From positions 1,159,001-1,223,000 of the forward strand of contig NZ_CP101833.1 in the NCBI RefSeq assembly GCF_024498355.1: a stretch of 64,000 nt of DNA, in the 5' to 3' direction. The translations under genes were made by a program, and so were the position numbers. A model generated the notes under the pieces. That model was not told where the DNA came from. It did not search any database and saw nothing but the letters and a program-made list of their open reading frames with translations. The stretch comes from Bacillus pumilus. Lineage in GTDB: Bacteria; Bacillota; Bacilli; Bacillales; Bacillaceae. Below are positions 34,026 through 42,483 of the stretch, piece by piece (within the stretch, counting starts at the first letter, position 1; every line of letters begins with the position of its first letter).

Positions 34026-34061
34026 CAGACAAGGACGTCTGTCAGGTCCCAATTACATGGA
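34026..34061 (+). promoter_or_regulatory. CsrA-type leader of the first flagellin
   Basis: Hairpin CAGAC-AAGGAC-GTCTG (34026-34041) with GGA in the loop, then a second GGA in the SD (ATGGAGG, 34057-34063). This two-site layout is the B. subtilis hag leader through which CsrA (held by FliW) blocks flagellin translation. Confidence 0.7.
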
Positions 34062-34072
34062 GGTAATAGGAA

Positions 34073-34984
34073 ATGAGAATTAACCACAATATCGCAGCAC
34101 TTAACACATTGAACCGTTTGTCTGCAAACAACGGTGCTAGCCAAAAGAACATGGAGAAACTTTCTTCTGGTCTTAAAATCAACCGTGCAGGAGATGACGC
34201 AGCAGGTCTAGCAATCTCTGAAAAAATGCGTGGACAAATCCGCGGATTAGAAATGGCTTCTAAAAACGCACAAGACGGTATCTCTCTTATTCAAACAGCT
34301 GAAGGTGCATTAACTGAAACTCACTCAATCCTTCAACGTGTTCGTGAACTAGTGGTTCAAGCTGGAAACACTGGTACACAGCAAGATGAAGACTTAACTG
34401 CAATTAAAGATGAAATGGATGCTTTAATTGAAGAGATTGATGGTGTTTCTGATCGTACAGAGTTCAATGGTAAAAAATTGTTAAATGGTGACTATAAAGC
34501 TTCAACTCCACCAGCACCAACTGATCCATCTTTAGTTTTCCAGATTGGTGCTAATGGTACGCAACAAATCAAAGTTAACATTCAAGATATGGGTGCTGAT
34601 GCATTAGGCGTTGATGATGGTGCTGGTGGCATCACTGCAAACCAATCGATTAAAGATTTAGATGTAACAGCTTTTGCAACTAATGCAGCAGACGCAGCAG
34701 ATGTTGGATTTGATACTCAACTTAAGATTGTTGATTCAGCTATCAATCAAGTTTCATCTCAACGTGCTAAACTTGGTGCGGTCCAAAACCGCCTAGAGCA
34801 CACAATTAACAACCTTGGTGCATCTTCTGAAAACTTAACAGCTGCTGAGTCTCGTATCCGTGACGTTGACATGGCGAAAGAAATGAGTGAGTTCACGAAG
34901 AACAACATTCTTTCTCAAGCTTCTCAAGCAATGCTTGCACAAGCGAACCAACAGCCACAAAACGTACTTCAATTACTACGTTAA
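34073..34984 (+). CDS. hag: Flagellin (first of two)
   Basis: A 303-residue flagellin. The conserved N-terminal D0/D1 (MRINHNIAALNTLNRLSANNG..., EKLSSGLKINRAGDDAAGLAISEKMRGQIRGL) and C-terminal D1/D0 (LGAVQNRLEHTINNL, TAAESRIRDVDMAKEMSEFTKNNILSQASQAMLAQANQQPQNVLQLL) are complete; the variable middle (about residues 140-225) is short. It polymerises into the filament after export by the flagellar secretion system. It has its own sigma-D promoter, CsrA-type leader and terminator. Confidence 0.96.
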   Translation: MRINHNIAALNTLNRLSANNGASQKNMEKLSSGLKINRAGDDAAGLAISEKMRGQIRGLEMASKNAQDGISLIQTAEGALTETHSILQRVRELVVQAGNTGTQQDEDLTAIKDEMDALIEEIDGVSDRTEFNGKKLLNGDYKASTPPAPTDPSLVFQIGANGTQQIKVNIQDMGADALGVDDGAGGITANQSIKDLDVTAFATNAADAADVGFDTQLKIVDSAINQVSSQRAKLGAVQNRLEHTINNLGASSENLTAAESRIRDVDMAKEMSEFTKNNILSQASQAMLAQANQQPQNVLQLLR

Positions 34985-34986
34985 TG

Positions 34987-35013
34987 AAAGGCCCCTTTAT
35001 GGGGCTTTTTTTT
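34987..35013 (+). terminator. Terminator of first flagellin
   Basis: aaaggcccc / ggggctttt stem and nine T. Confidence 0.93.
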
Positions 35014-35163
35014 ATGCTCTTTTTTCTTCGCTTTTTCTCCTTCTCCTGATTTATGATTCTTAAATCCCCTTGATAAATGATGAAAAATGACCTTTAAATT
35101 TGGCATACTCTAGCGAAACGATCATAATGAATAAGACTTTTTCCTTATTTATCCCTTTTATGT

Positions 35164-35190
35164 TAAACATTTTCCATTAAAGTTCGATAA
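35164..35190 (+). promoter_or_regulatory. Sigma-D promoter of the second flagellin
   Basis: TAAA (35164-35167), 15 bp, TTCGATAA (35183-35190), 90 nt before the start: same spacing as the first copy but a poorer -10. Confidence 0.8.
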
Positions 35191-35231
35191 ATGGATTGTA
35201 AGGCTTACAAAAAAATTCTAATTTAGAACTT

Positions 35232-35268
35232 TTAGACATGGATGTCTAATTGGTTCAAAACACATGGA
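35232..35268 (+). promoter_or_regulatory. CsrA-type leader of the second flagellin
   Basis: A perfect 7-bp stem TTAGACA/TGTCTAA with a TGGA loop (35232-35249), then ATGGAGG at the SD (35264-35270). The layout matches the first flagellin though the stem sequence differs. Confidence 0.7.
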
Positions 35269-35279
35269 GGTAATAAGAA

Positions 35280-36200
35280 ATGAGAATTAACCACAATATC
35301 GCAGCACTTAACACATTGAATCGTCTTTCTACTAACAACGGTTCAAGCCAAAAGAACATGGAGAAACTTTCTTCTGGTCTTCGCATCAATCGTGCAGGGG
35401 ATGACGCAGCAGGTCTTGCGATCTCTGAAAAAATGAGAAGTCAAATCCGTGGTTTAGAAATGGCTACTAAAAACTCTCAAGATGGTATCTCTCTTATTCA
35501 AACGGCTGAAGGTGCACTGACTGAATCTCATGCGATACTTCAACGTATTCGTGAGCTTGTTGTTCAAGCAGGGAACACAGGTACACAACAGGAAGAGGAT
35601 TTAGCATCAATTCAAGATGAAATCTCAAACTTGCAAGATGAGATTACAAGCATTTCTACTCGTACAGAGTTTAACGGGAAGAAATTATTAGACGGGACTT
35701 ATTCGTCTAAGGGTGCTGAAGAAGGTGGTGAGGCACAAAGCCTTGTATTCCAAATCGGTGCAAACGCAACACAACAAATTACACTTAACATTGAAAACAT
35801 GGGTGCTTCAGTTTTAGGAACAGATGGGACTGCTGAAGGTGAAGATGGAGCTGGTTCTGTTGCTGGCATCGATGTGACAAAATTCATTAGTGCAAGTGAT
35901 GAAGATGGCGAGGAATCTGCTGGATTTGATGCACAACTTGGTATTATTGAAACAGCCATTAAGCAAGTGTCTGCTCAGCGATCTAAGCTTGGTGCGGTCC
36001 AAAACCGTTTAGAGCACACAATCAACAACCTTAGCGCTTCTGCTGAAAACTTAACAGCTGCTGAGTCTCGTATTCGTGACGTTGACATGGCGAAAGAAAT
36101 GAGTGAGTTCACAAAGAACAACATTCTTTCTCAAGCTTCTCAAGCGATGCTAGCACAAGCAAACCAACAGCCACAAAACGTACTTCAATTATTACGTTAA
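35280..36200 (+). CDS. Flagellin (second of two)
   Basis: A 306-residue paralogue of the adjacent flagellin. The first 60 and last 75 residues are almost identical to the first copy; the middle (about 140-225: GAEEGGEAQSLVFQ..., ENMGASVLGTDGTAEGEDGAGSVAGIDVTKFISASDEDGEESAGFDAQL) is different and more acidic. Sequence identity is also high at DNA level in both ends, which suggests gene conversion. It has its own sigma-D promoter, leader and terminator. Confidence 0.95.
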   Translation: MRINHNIAALNTLNRLSTNNGSSQKNMEKLSSGLRINRAGDDAAGLAISEKMRSQIRGLEMATKNSQDGISLIQTAEGALTESHAILQRIRELVVQAGNTGTQQEEDLASIQDEISNLQDEITSISTRTEFNGKKLLDGTYSSKGAEEGGEAQSLVFQIGANATQQITLNIENMGASVLGTDGTAEGEDGAGSVAGIDVTKFISASDEDGEESAGFDAQLGIIETAIKQVSAQRSKLGAVQNRLEHTINNLSASAENLTAAESRIRDVDMAKEMSEFTKNNILSQASQAMLAQANQQPQNVLQLLR

Positions 36201-36202
36201 TG

Positions 36203-36229
36203 AAAAAGCCCCATTGAGGGCTTTTTTTT
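36203..36229. terminator. Terminator of second flagellin
   Basis: aaaaagccc / gggcttttt stem and T-run between convergent genes. Confidence 0.92.
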
Positions 36230-36232
36230 ATG

Positions 36233-37706
36233 TCAATCTGATGGCAGCAATTGCTGTAAACGAAAGTCAGGAACAGCTTCATGGAAAAAAGCTTGATTTA
36301 ATTCGTCGTTCTCTTTGTCCCATTGACACCACCAACGAGCAGTGTCACCAGAGGAATCAGCTTGAATCATGTCATGCAGCTGCTCTAGGTTGATGATCTC
36401 TCTCGGTTCAGTTAAGAAAGAATGCATACGGTGATACGGCCTCAAGACGTTCAGCCTGTTTTGTTTGAACAGCATATTGTACGTAGCGATTTAAATATTC
36501 TTGTACAAATGTCAAATGGGGAATAGGCTTTCCTCCCTTTAACTCGACTCCTTCCCATGCCATATCAGCAATCGCACAAAGCCACCAGCCAGGCTCATTG
36601 GCGTGCTGCATTTGTTGTAAGGTGTTCCTTTCAAAAGACAACCGTCCCTTTCCTTGTGCTTGCTTGAGCATACGCTCGAGTGTTTGCGCCTCGACCGCTG
36701 CTTTTGTCATTCCCTGCCCATGAATCGGATCTAATGTACACAAGGCATCGCCCATTACCAATAAACCACTTGGCCAATTATGCATTTGTTCATAGTGATT
36801 TCTCACACAAGCAGGCAGTCTAAATCCCTTTGGCTTTGTAAAAGGAGTTAAATGGGTGATGGCTTCTGCTATAGCGGGATGGGTAAGCGCAGCGGTTTCT
36901 GAATCAAATTGATCAGCATCCGTTGTTGGATAATGTGAGCCGCCCGCTGCTGAGAGAAGAACAGCTACTAAATCATGATCTACCCGTTCAAACAATCCTG
37001 TCGGAATTTGTTTATGTGGCTGTCCAACTACGACCATTGATTGCAAGTTTGGCGCCTCAGGTGGTATCTGGTAGTATCTTGTGCTGTAGCCAAGAGAGAC
37101 GCTTAACTCATCTGTCTGTGGCAAGGGCAGTTCTGCATCTTTCAGCCATTTTGGCAATTTAGACATTCTTCCAGACGTATCGATCACTAAGTCTGCTTTC
37201 ATTTGATGAATGATTCCTGGCTTTACACGCCGGTCTTTCACAATGAGTCCTATGACTTGATTTGTTCCTTCCTCAAACTGTAGCGAGATCGCCTCATGTT
37301 TTTTTAAAAAATGAACACGTTCCTCACTTAACATTCTTTGCATCAGCACCCACTCTAGCAAGGCACGTCTTGTGACAGCTGTTTCTTCTGTATCGGTGAG
37401 CGCTAATTCACCATCTTTTGTGATAAATCGAGATGTTTGATGCCATGTATTAAACCCGCCTATTGCCAGTAACTCTTTTGTATAACCAGGAAATAGACGC
37501 TCAAATATTCGCTTGCCAAGTGGCAGCATTCTATGTGGATGAAAGGCTTGAGGAGTGCCGAGACGGTTCTCAGGAGAATTTGGCAGTTCGTCCTTTTCAA
37601 TGATAAACACCTGATGATAAAACGTTGATAAAACCTTTGCAGCGAGCATTCCGGTGATACCGCCGCCAATGACGATCGCCCGCTCATATTTCATGGGTTG
37701 TGTCAC
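36233..37706 (-). pseudogene. FAD-dependent oxidoreductase with a C-terminal frameshift
   Basis: From GTG 37706 (ggagg 8 nt upstream) a 432-residue frame shows the FAD-binding KYERAIVIGGGITGMLAAKVL, the DG-type segment ADLVIDTSGRMSKLP and the second FAD motif LLVMGDALCTLDPIHGQGMTKAAVEA, as in aromatic-ring hydroxylase/epoxidase-type flavoproteins. At about 36430 it leaves its frame (AVSPYAFFLN, stop at 36408). The alternative frame continues YHRMHSFLTEPREIINLEQLHDMIQADS and ends at 36233, giving a natural family-like C-terminus. A one-base change explains both. The main catalytic part is intact and might still work; substrate unknown. Confidence 0.78.
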
Positions 37707-37857
37707 AACATGCGCCTCCAATGAATAAGTAAAATGGTTACATGACCATTTCATCATATGTTGATGCTCTAATTATAGCAAATTTGCGCTTTTTTGAATA
37801 TATTAAGGAAATGACATACTTTTTACCTGTAAATATGAGAAAGTAACTTCAATTCAT

Positions 37858-38173
37858 TTGTGCACTCGCTTTAGGTTTTTCGCTCAAAAATCAATTGGAG
37901 CAGCCCGAGCAGGAAAAGAGGGAGCAGATTTTAGTGTTGTAGCAAGCGAAGTCCCAAAATTATCAAGTGGAACCTCACGTGCAACTGAAAATATTGAAAG
38001 CTCATTGCAAGGGATTTTCTCTAACATCCAAACATACATTACTTGAGAGTAAGGAACATATGATGGGGTCATCATTAGACCAAGCTTTACTTGTGACAGA
38101 GTTTAGTGAAATTGTGGAGCGGTTGACTGTGGTAAGCAAAGAAAGGAAAGGCTTTATGCAAAAGGTGATGTAA
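37858..38173 (+). pseudogene. Relic of a methyl-accepting chemotaxis protein
   Basis: QKSIGAARAGKEGADFSVVASEVPKLSSGTSRATENIESSLQGIF corresponds to the hairpin tip region of chemoreceptor signalling domains (AARAGE.GKGF.VVA.EVRKLAE.S). The frame breaks near 38037; a second frame (SKEHMMGSSLDQALLVTEFSEIVERL) continues to 38173. The sensor, membrane and HAMP parts are missing. Confidence 0.8.
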
Positions 38174-38178
38174 ACGTA

Positions 38179-38210
38179 AAAAAAACGAATCTAAAGAGGA
38201 TTCGTTTTTT
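38179..38210. terminator. Bidirectional terminator
   Basis: aaaaaacgaatc / gattcgtttttt, 12-bp stem with a 7-nt loop. Confidence 0.92.
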
Positions 38211-38219
38211 GATGACTCG

Positions 38220-38591
38220 TTATTTTCTGTTTCTTTTTTCAAAGCGATAATCGTACGTTTCGCCTTTTACAACATTTAAAAACTCGTGTCCAATTTGAAC
38301 CAGCTGTGTATTTTTCCATTTGATGAGAGGATCTTTATCAGGGTATTTCCAGTAAATCGTTTTCTTTCGATGGGTCAGTTTGTTTTCAATTTCTGCTCTG
38401 ACTGCGTTCTCCTTTAGCTTTCCTCCACTATGACGATAGGTGTTGATGATATATGTTCCGTCGGGTGATGACATAGAGCGGATGAATGTTCCATGAGACA
38501 CGCCTTGAAGAGAGAAGCATTTCCAATAAATGATACCAGCAAAGCTAATGAATAAGATGACAAGGATGATGGTGGTTTTCTTTTTTAACAT
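38220..38591 (-). CDS. DUF5412 membrane-anchored protein
   Basis: A 123-residue protein with one N-terminal membrane helix (TTIILVILFISFAGIIYW) and an outside domain: MSSPDGTYIINTYRHSGGKLKENAVRAEIEN, KKTIYWKYPDKDPLIKWKNTQLVQIGHEFLNV, TYDYRF. The SPDGTY.INTY...G and W....V.I..H.L.V...TYDYR pattern is DUF5412. Function unknown. SD ggagga. Confidence 0.82.
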   Translation of the reverse strand: MLKKKTTIILVILFISFAGIIYWKCFSLQGVSHGTFIRSMSSPDGTYIINTYRHSGGKLKENAVRAEIENKLTHRKKTIYWKYPDKDPLIKWKNTQLVQIGHEFLNVVKGETYDYRFEKRNRK

Positions 38592-38834
38592 GAATTCCTC
38601 CAGATTTAGATCACAATAATGCTAATTTATGAGAGAGAATACAAAAAGATTCATATAGTCTAAAAGTTCTACTTGTTTCAATTATCGGTCATTTTTTCTC
38701 AAAATTCAACAGAAAGCCGTAAAGATAAGGAAAATTTAAGGATGTCTTCATGTGGATAGACGATTCGAAAACACTTTACAAAAGAATTTGAGATCAGTAG
38801 ACTTATGCTCATATAGAGGAATGGGGCAGATAGA

Positions 38835-39458
38835 ATGACGCAAATCATCGATACGTATCAAAATTATGAAGAGCTTTCCGCTCATGAAAGAAAAGGGATT
38901 GACTATCAAATTCTACACAAGCGGGAAGGAGATCAGCTTCTGATTTTGTCGCCTCATGCCGGAGGAATTGAATCAGGCGTGAGTGAGCTGATCCATGAAT
39001 TAGCAAGCGATTATTCAATGTATTTATTTGAGGGCCTTAAAGTGAAAGGCAATCATGTTCTTCATATTACAAGCACACGTTTTGATGAGCCGATTTGTCT
39101 TTCTCAAGTGCATACACATCATTATACGTTTGCGCTCCACGGCTACGGAGAAACAGACGTGCTTCAAACATTAGTGGGTGGTACAGACAGAGAAAGAGCT
39201 GCAGAAACCGTGAAACGTTTAACATTGAATGGTTTTCCTGCATTGCTTTTGTCTGAATCAGATCGTTTTTCTGGAACACATCCTCATAATATTAATAATC
39301 AATGTCTGACAGGAAAAAGCGTTCAAATTGAAATCAGTCAAGCTCAAAGAAGAGCATTCTTTCAAGACTTTAGGCGGCGCTACCGGCGTGATACACAAAA
39401 TGAACAATTTTATAGATACACAAATGTACTGAAACAAGTATTAAGCCTTTATGAATAA
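38835..39458 (+). CDS. Poly-gamma-glutamate hydrolase family protein (YndL-like)
   Basis: A 207-residue zinc hydrolase of the PghP/DUF867 family, first known from phages that strip the gamma-PGA capsule. Zinc-site and family motifs: LLILSPHAGGIESGVSEL (His and Glu, about residues 40-57), YLFEGLK, LHITSTRFDEP, ALHGYGET and VQIEIS near the C-terminus. B. subtilis has several copies (YndL, YjqB, YmaC). No signal peptide. It stands next to an ImmA-type protease, so a prophage origin is plausible. Confidence 0.9.
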   Translation: MTQIIDTYQNYEELSAHERKGIDYQILHKREGDQLLILSPHAGGIESGVSELIHELASDYSMYLFEGLKVKGNHVLHITSTRFDEPICLSQVHTHHYTFALHGYGETDVLQTLVGGTDRERAAETVKRLTLNGFPALLLSESDRFSGTHPHNINNQCLTGKSVQIEISQAQRRAFFQDFRRRYRRDTQNEQFYRYTNVLKQVLSLYE

Positions 39459-39484
39459 ACCTCTTTTGTCATGCGTGCAGGTGT

Positions 39485-40033
39485 TTACGTTTGATAAGCA
39501 GCTTCTTTTTCCGCAACCCTTTCCGCTTTCATTAAATAGGAAGTAAACTCCTTTTGAAAGCGAATGCCTACTCTTCGCTGTTCGAATAAGGCAAGCCGTT
39601 TTTCAGCAAAAGCCCAGGTGACGTGAAATGTTTGAGCAATTTGCAAAATAGCTTGCTGACGTAGATTTGGAAGCTTCATTTGCAGGAGCAAAAAGGTCGG
39701 AACACAAAAGTGATACATGAATTGTTTTGCCTGAAACTCTTGCAGTTCTCGAAAGAGCCTATGCATCTTGAAATGATTGCCTGCGTGTTTCAGCACATGA
39801 CAGAGCTCGTGGGCAAAATCCTGCCACTGTTCTTCTGGTGATAGGGATCTGTTTAAAATAATACTGTAAAGACCTTGATGTTTGATCATCATGCTGCCGG
39901 TATCCTCGTAATGGACCCATACATGAAATTCAGAAGCGATCCTTTGCATGTCTACATATGCAGGACCGCTTATTTGTAGTTGAGCGTATAACCGTTTAAT
40001 ATCTTCTTCTAAATGGGTTAAAAAATAAGTCAT
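39485..40033 (-). CDS. ImmA/IrrE-family metallo-endopeptidase
   Basis: A 182-residue protein with the zincin motif HELCHVLKHA (about residues 70-79), the usual upstream YSIILNRSLSPEEQWQDFA and downstream EFQAKQFMYHFCVPTFLLLQM. ImmA-type proteases cleave phage or ICE repressors after DNA damage. No repressor (ImmR-type HTH) gene lies next to it. A LexA-like box directly upstream (40049-40062) and a phage-type gene on each side support a mobile-element origin. Confidence 0.9.
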   Translation of the reverse strand: MTYFLTHLEEDIKRLYAQLQISGPAYVDMQRIASEFHVWVHYEDTGSMMIKHQGLYSIILNRSLSPEEQWQDFAHELCHVLKHAGNHFKMHRLFRELQEFQAKQFMYHFCVPTFLLLQMKLPNLRQQAILQIAQTFHVTWAFAEKRLALFEQRRVGIRFQKEFTSYLMKAERVAEKEAAYQT

Positions 40034-40342
40034 TTAAAAACCTCCACACAAACGTATGTTCTATTTTTGACGTAAAAGAAAAGTCCGTATAGGACTAAAT
40101 GGCTAATAAAGCTATCGCTTACTTTTTATATCGGCTTGTTTTTAACAATTTTAACATAAAATCAAAGAAAAATGGAATTATTTCCTGTTTTTTTCTTCAT
40201 TTTTTCATTTTCACTATTAAAAAGGGAAGATTGAATTCAAATTTTACCATAGTCTTATAGCTAAAACAAACAAAATTTGTCTTACGAATGCCACCGATTG
40301 ATGAGAAAGATCAATTCAATCTAGCAAAAGGGAGTGCAGAAC
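40034..40342. other. Divergent intergenic region immA-xlyA
   Basis: About 310 bp, AT-rich. Apart from the LexA-like box I see only poor promoter-like TTTATA/TAACAT segments, and the SD of xlyA at the right end. No RNA or small gene is evident. Confidence 0.5.
40049..40062 (-). promoter_or_regulatory. Candidate LexA (DinR) box upstream of the ImmA-type gene
   Basis: CAAACGTATGTTCT against the Bacillus LexA consensus CGAACRNRYGTTYC: 12 of 14 positions fit. It lies 16-29 nt before the start codon, just upstream of the SD (ggagg). Confidence 0.5.
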
Positions 40343-41242
40343 ATGGTACAAATTTATCAAGATTTTATTCCAGCTGGAAACGGAAACCGGCCAGGATACG
40401 CCATGACACCGATGTATGTGACTGTTCATAACACAGCAAATACATCTAAGGGAGCTGACGCGAAAAGTCATGCGGCATACGTCAAACGACCAACGACAGA
40501 GGTGAGCTGGCATTTTACAGTGGATGATCGTGAAATTTTTCAGCATCTGCCTTTAAATGAAAATGGCTGGCATGCAGGGGACGGACATGGGAATGGTAAT
40601 AGGAAATCGATCGGAATTGAAATTTGTGAAAATGAAGATGGGAACTTTCAGCAGGCTGTCAAACATGCTCAATGGCTCATTCAAAAGCTATTAAAAGAAC
40701 ATGACATTCCATTAGTAAATGTGGTTACACATGAGCATTGGTCTGGAAAAGCATGTCCACGCCTGCTTCTATCTACATGGGATGCATTTAAAAAAGGAAT
40801 TGAAACCGCAGGTGATCCGGCGACGGTCATCACGTATGTGGTCAAAAGCGGGGATACGTTAACAAGTATTGCTAAAGCCCATGGCGTCACTGTGAGTGAT
40901 TTACAGAAATGGAATGACATTAACGACCCGAACACGATTCAAATTGGACAGGTTCTCAAAATTTATCGCGATGATGGAAAAATCATGTATGAGCTGCCAG
41001 ATGGGATTTTAAAGGTGACATCTCCTTTGACGAAGGGGGAGCACGTACGCCTCGTCCAAAAAGCGCTTGCCGCTGTTTATTTTTATCCTGATAAAACGGC
41101 TGTAGATAAGGGAGTTGACGGAATTTACGGGGAAAAAACGGCCAATGCTGTAGCGCGTTTTCAGCTGATGAATGGTCTGACAAGTGATGGGGTATACGGA
41201 CCTAATACGAAGAAAAAGCTGCTTGAGCAATTAAATAAGTGA
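40343..41242 (+). CDS. xlyA: N-acetylmuramoyl-L-alanine amidase XlyA
   Basis: A 299-residue cell-wall hydrolase of PBSX type. Domains: Amidase_2 (1-155; zinc ligands in VTVHNTAN and the HEHWSGKACPR end, with SWHFTVDD and GWHAGDG), one LysM (TYVVKSGDTLTSIAKAHG...KIY, about 168-212) and a PG_binding_1 domain (LPDGILKVTSPLTKGEHVRLVQKAL...). It matches B. subtilis XlyA over its length. No signal peptide, as export is by holin in PBSX. Here no other PBSX gene is upstream, so it is an orphan. Start at ATG 40343, 8 nt after gggag. Confidence 0.93.
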   Translation: MVQIYQDFIPAGNGNRPGYAMTPMYVTVHNTANTSKGADAKSHAAYVKRPTTEVSWHFTVDDREIFQHLPLNENGWHAGDGHGNGNRKSIGIEICENEDGNFQQAVKHAQWLIQKLLKEHDIPLVNVVTHEHWSGKACPRLLLSTWDAFKKGIETAGDPATVITYVVKSGDTLTSIAKAHGVTVSDLQKWNDINDPNTIQIGQVLKIYRDDGKIMYELPDGILKVTSPLTKGEHVRLVQKALAAVYFYPDKTAVDKGVDGIYGEKTANAVARFQLMNGLTSDGVYGPNTKKKLLEQLNK

Positions 41243-41362
41243 GTTTTTCTGTTTGTATGAATGAATGACTGCTTCACTTTTTTCATTTAATTGGCGGACA
41301 TAAGGGGACGGCTGAAATTCAGCAAACTGAACATATCTCAATTGTTTGATTTTCTTTTTCAT
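41231..41362 (-). CDS. Small basic protein, possible second SpoIISA antitoxin (SpoIISC-like)
   Basis: A 43-residue protein MKKKIKQLRYVQFAEFQPSPYVRQLNEKSEAVIHSYKQKNSLI with a good SD (gaggtg, 6 nt). It follows spoIISB on the same strand after a terminator and overlaps the 3' end of xlyA by 12 nt. In B. subtilis a small third gene, spoIISC, lies at this place and also neutralises SpoIISA; the PSPYVRQLNEKSEAVIHSYKQK part loosely recalls the VSPHTERIF..EQLLDEYKNK end of SpoIISB. The identity is inferred from place and this likeness. Confidence 0.55.
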   Translation of the reverse strand: MKKKIKQLRYVQFAEFQPSPYVRQLNEKSEAVIHSYKQKNSLI

Positions 41363-41426
41363 TTTGGCACCTCAATGGTTACAGCATATGGTTTTATTGT
41401 ATGCGAATCGATGTAAAAAAGGAATC

Positions 41427-41452
41427 AGGACGCGGGTTTAGTTCCGCGTCCT
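41427..41452 (-). terminator. Terminator after spoIISB
   Basis: A 9-bp stem (aggacgcgg / ccgcgtcct) followed on the minus strand by ATTCCTTTTTT. Confidence 0.85.
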
Positions 41453-41461
41453 TTAGTGTGA

Positions 41462-41632
41462 TCAAGCTTTTTTATTTTTATACTCATCCAGAAGCTGTTC
41501 ATTCTTTTTGAAAATACGCTCTGTATGGGGGCTTACTTTGTAATCGGCCATACTAATATGGCGTTTCTTCTTTAAAATCTTAAAAGGGTTTTTCTTGCGA
41601 TTGTTGTTATCCCCTTGAAGTGCGTGGTCCAT
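41462..41632 (-). CDS. spoIISB: Antitoxin SpoIISB
   Basis: A 56-residue basic protein, the same length as B. subtilis SpoIISB. KNPFKILKKKRHISMADYKVSPHTERIFKKNEQLLDEYKNKKA aligns closely with PFKILKKRSTTSVASYQVSPHTARIFKENERLIDEYKRKKA. It binds the cytosolic domain of SpoIISA and blocks its lethal effect on the membrane. It starts inside the end of spoIISA (26-nt overlap) after an aaggtg SD. Confidence 0.93.
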   Translation of the reverse strand: MDHALQGDNNNRKKNPFKILKKKRHISMADYKVSPHTERIFKKNEQLLDEYKNKKA

Positions 41633-42377
41633 CTTCATCACCTTCCTCTTCGTCAGGCAAGATTAGGTCATAAATTGTTGTAAGTGAAGTCATTAATAAA
41701 TAGTCAAACTCAGTGACAATCTCATCAGAGGTCAGCTTTATGACAAAGTGTGCATCTGCTACCGAAAACGGAATGAGCACCAATTTGCCGAAATCATCGT
41801 AATATACTTCCTGCCTGTCAAGCTTTGCCTGAATGAGAGCTCGCTGGTCTAGTGTTCGCAGCAGGTCATCTTTTTGTTCCTGTGTATCATACGGACACAG
41901 AACCGCTTGAATATTCATTTTTTCTGCAAAAGAATAAATCAGCCGTTCAATTCCCTCTATATATGCCTCTATACTTCCATAATATACATGGATCGGTTCG
42001 TTTTTCAATAGGTATTGGTACGTTTTTAGTTTATTGAGGTAAGAATGAAGTAGATCGTTGTTTTGTTCAAGGAGTTGATGGGTGTCGGTTTCCAGCTCAT
42101 GATTCCCAAGCTTTTTAATATAGGAGCTGAGAAAAATGAAAGCATCGGTTAATGCGAAAAAAACAGCAATGATTAAGTAGTGCATCCAATCGGTGAAGAT
42201 TGAAGAGGGGTCATTTGTCCAATAAACAACAGCACCAGCTACATAAATCCAATACCACGTTTTGCGAATGGCAAACATTTTTTCTTTTACTTTTTGTTCA
42301 AAGCGCCATACAGCAAATACATACACAGCAAGGGCACCTAGCAATAACCATACGGTCAATTGAAAAAATAATAGCAT
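41607..42377 (-). CDS. spoIISA: Toxin SpoIISA
   Basis: A 256-residue membrane toxin. Three N-terminal membrane helices (LLFFQLTVWLLLGALAVYVFAVW, TWYWIYVAGAVVYW, YLIIAVFFALTDAFIFLSSY) precede a GAF-like cytosolic domain (LLEQNNDLLHSYLNKLKTYQYLLKNEPIHVYYGSIEAYIEGIERL..., VVLIPF, YVIKLTSDEIVTEFDYLLMTSLTTIYDLILP). It damages the membrane when free of antitoxin, and is active in sporulating cells of B. subtilis. The start is set at 42377, 6 nt after gggagag; the frame extends 7 codons further. Confidence 0.93.
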   Translation of the reverse strand: MLLFFQLTVWLLLGALAVYVFAVWRFEQKVKEKMFAIRKTWYWIYVAGAVVYWTNDPSSIFTDWMHYLIIAVFFALTDAFIFLSSYIKKLGNHELETDTHQLLEQNNDLLHSYLNKLKTYQYLLKNEPIHVYYGSIEAYIEGIERLIYSFAEKMNIQAVLCPYDTQEQKDDLLRTLDQRALIQAKLDRQEVYYDDFGKLVLIPFSVADAHFVIKLTSDEIVTEFDYLLMTSLTTIYDLILPDEEEGDEDGPRTSRG

Positions 42378-42447
42378 GTCGTTCTCTCCCATAGACAATT
42401 GAATACTTATTTACTTCTATGGGTATGATTGGAAAACCTTCTTCATG

Positions 42448-42477
42448 AAAAAAACTGCCTGCAAGAACAGGCAGTTT
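42448..42477 (-). terminator. pit terminator
   Basis: aaactgcctg / caggcagttt stem just after pit on the minus strand, followed there by T-run. Confidence 0.93.
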
Positions 42478-42483
42478 GCATGA

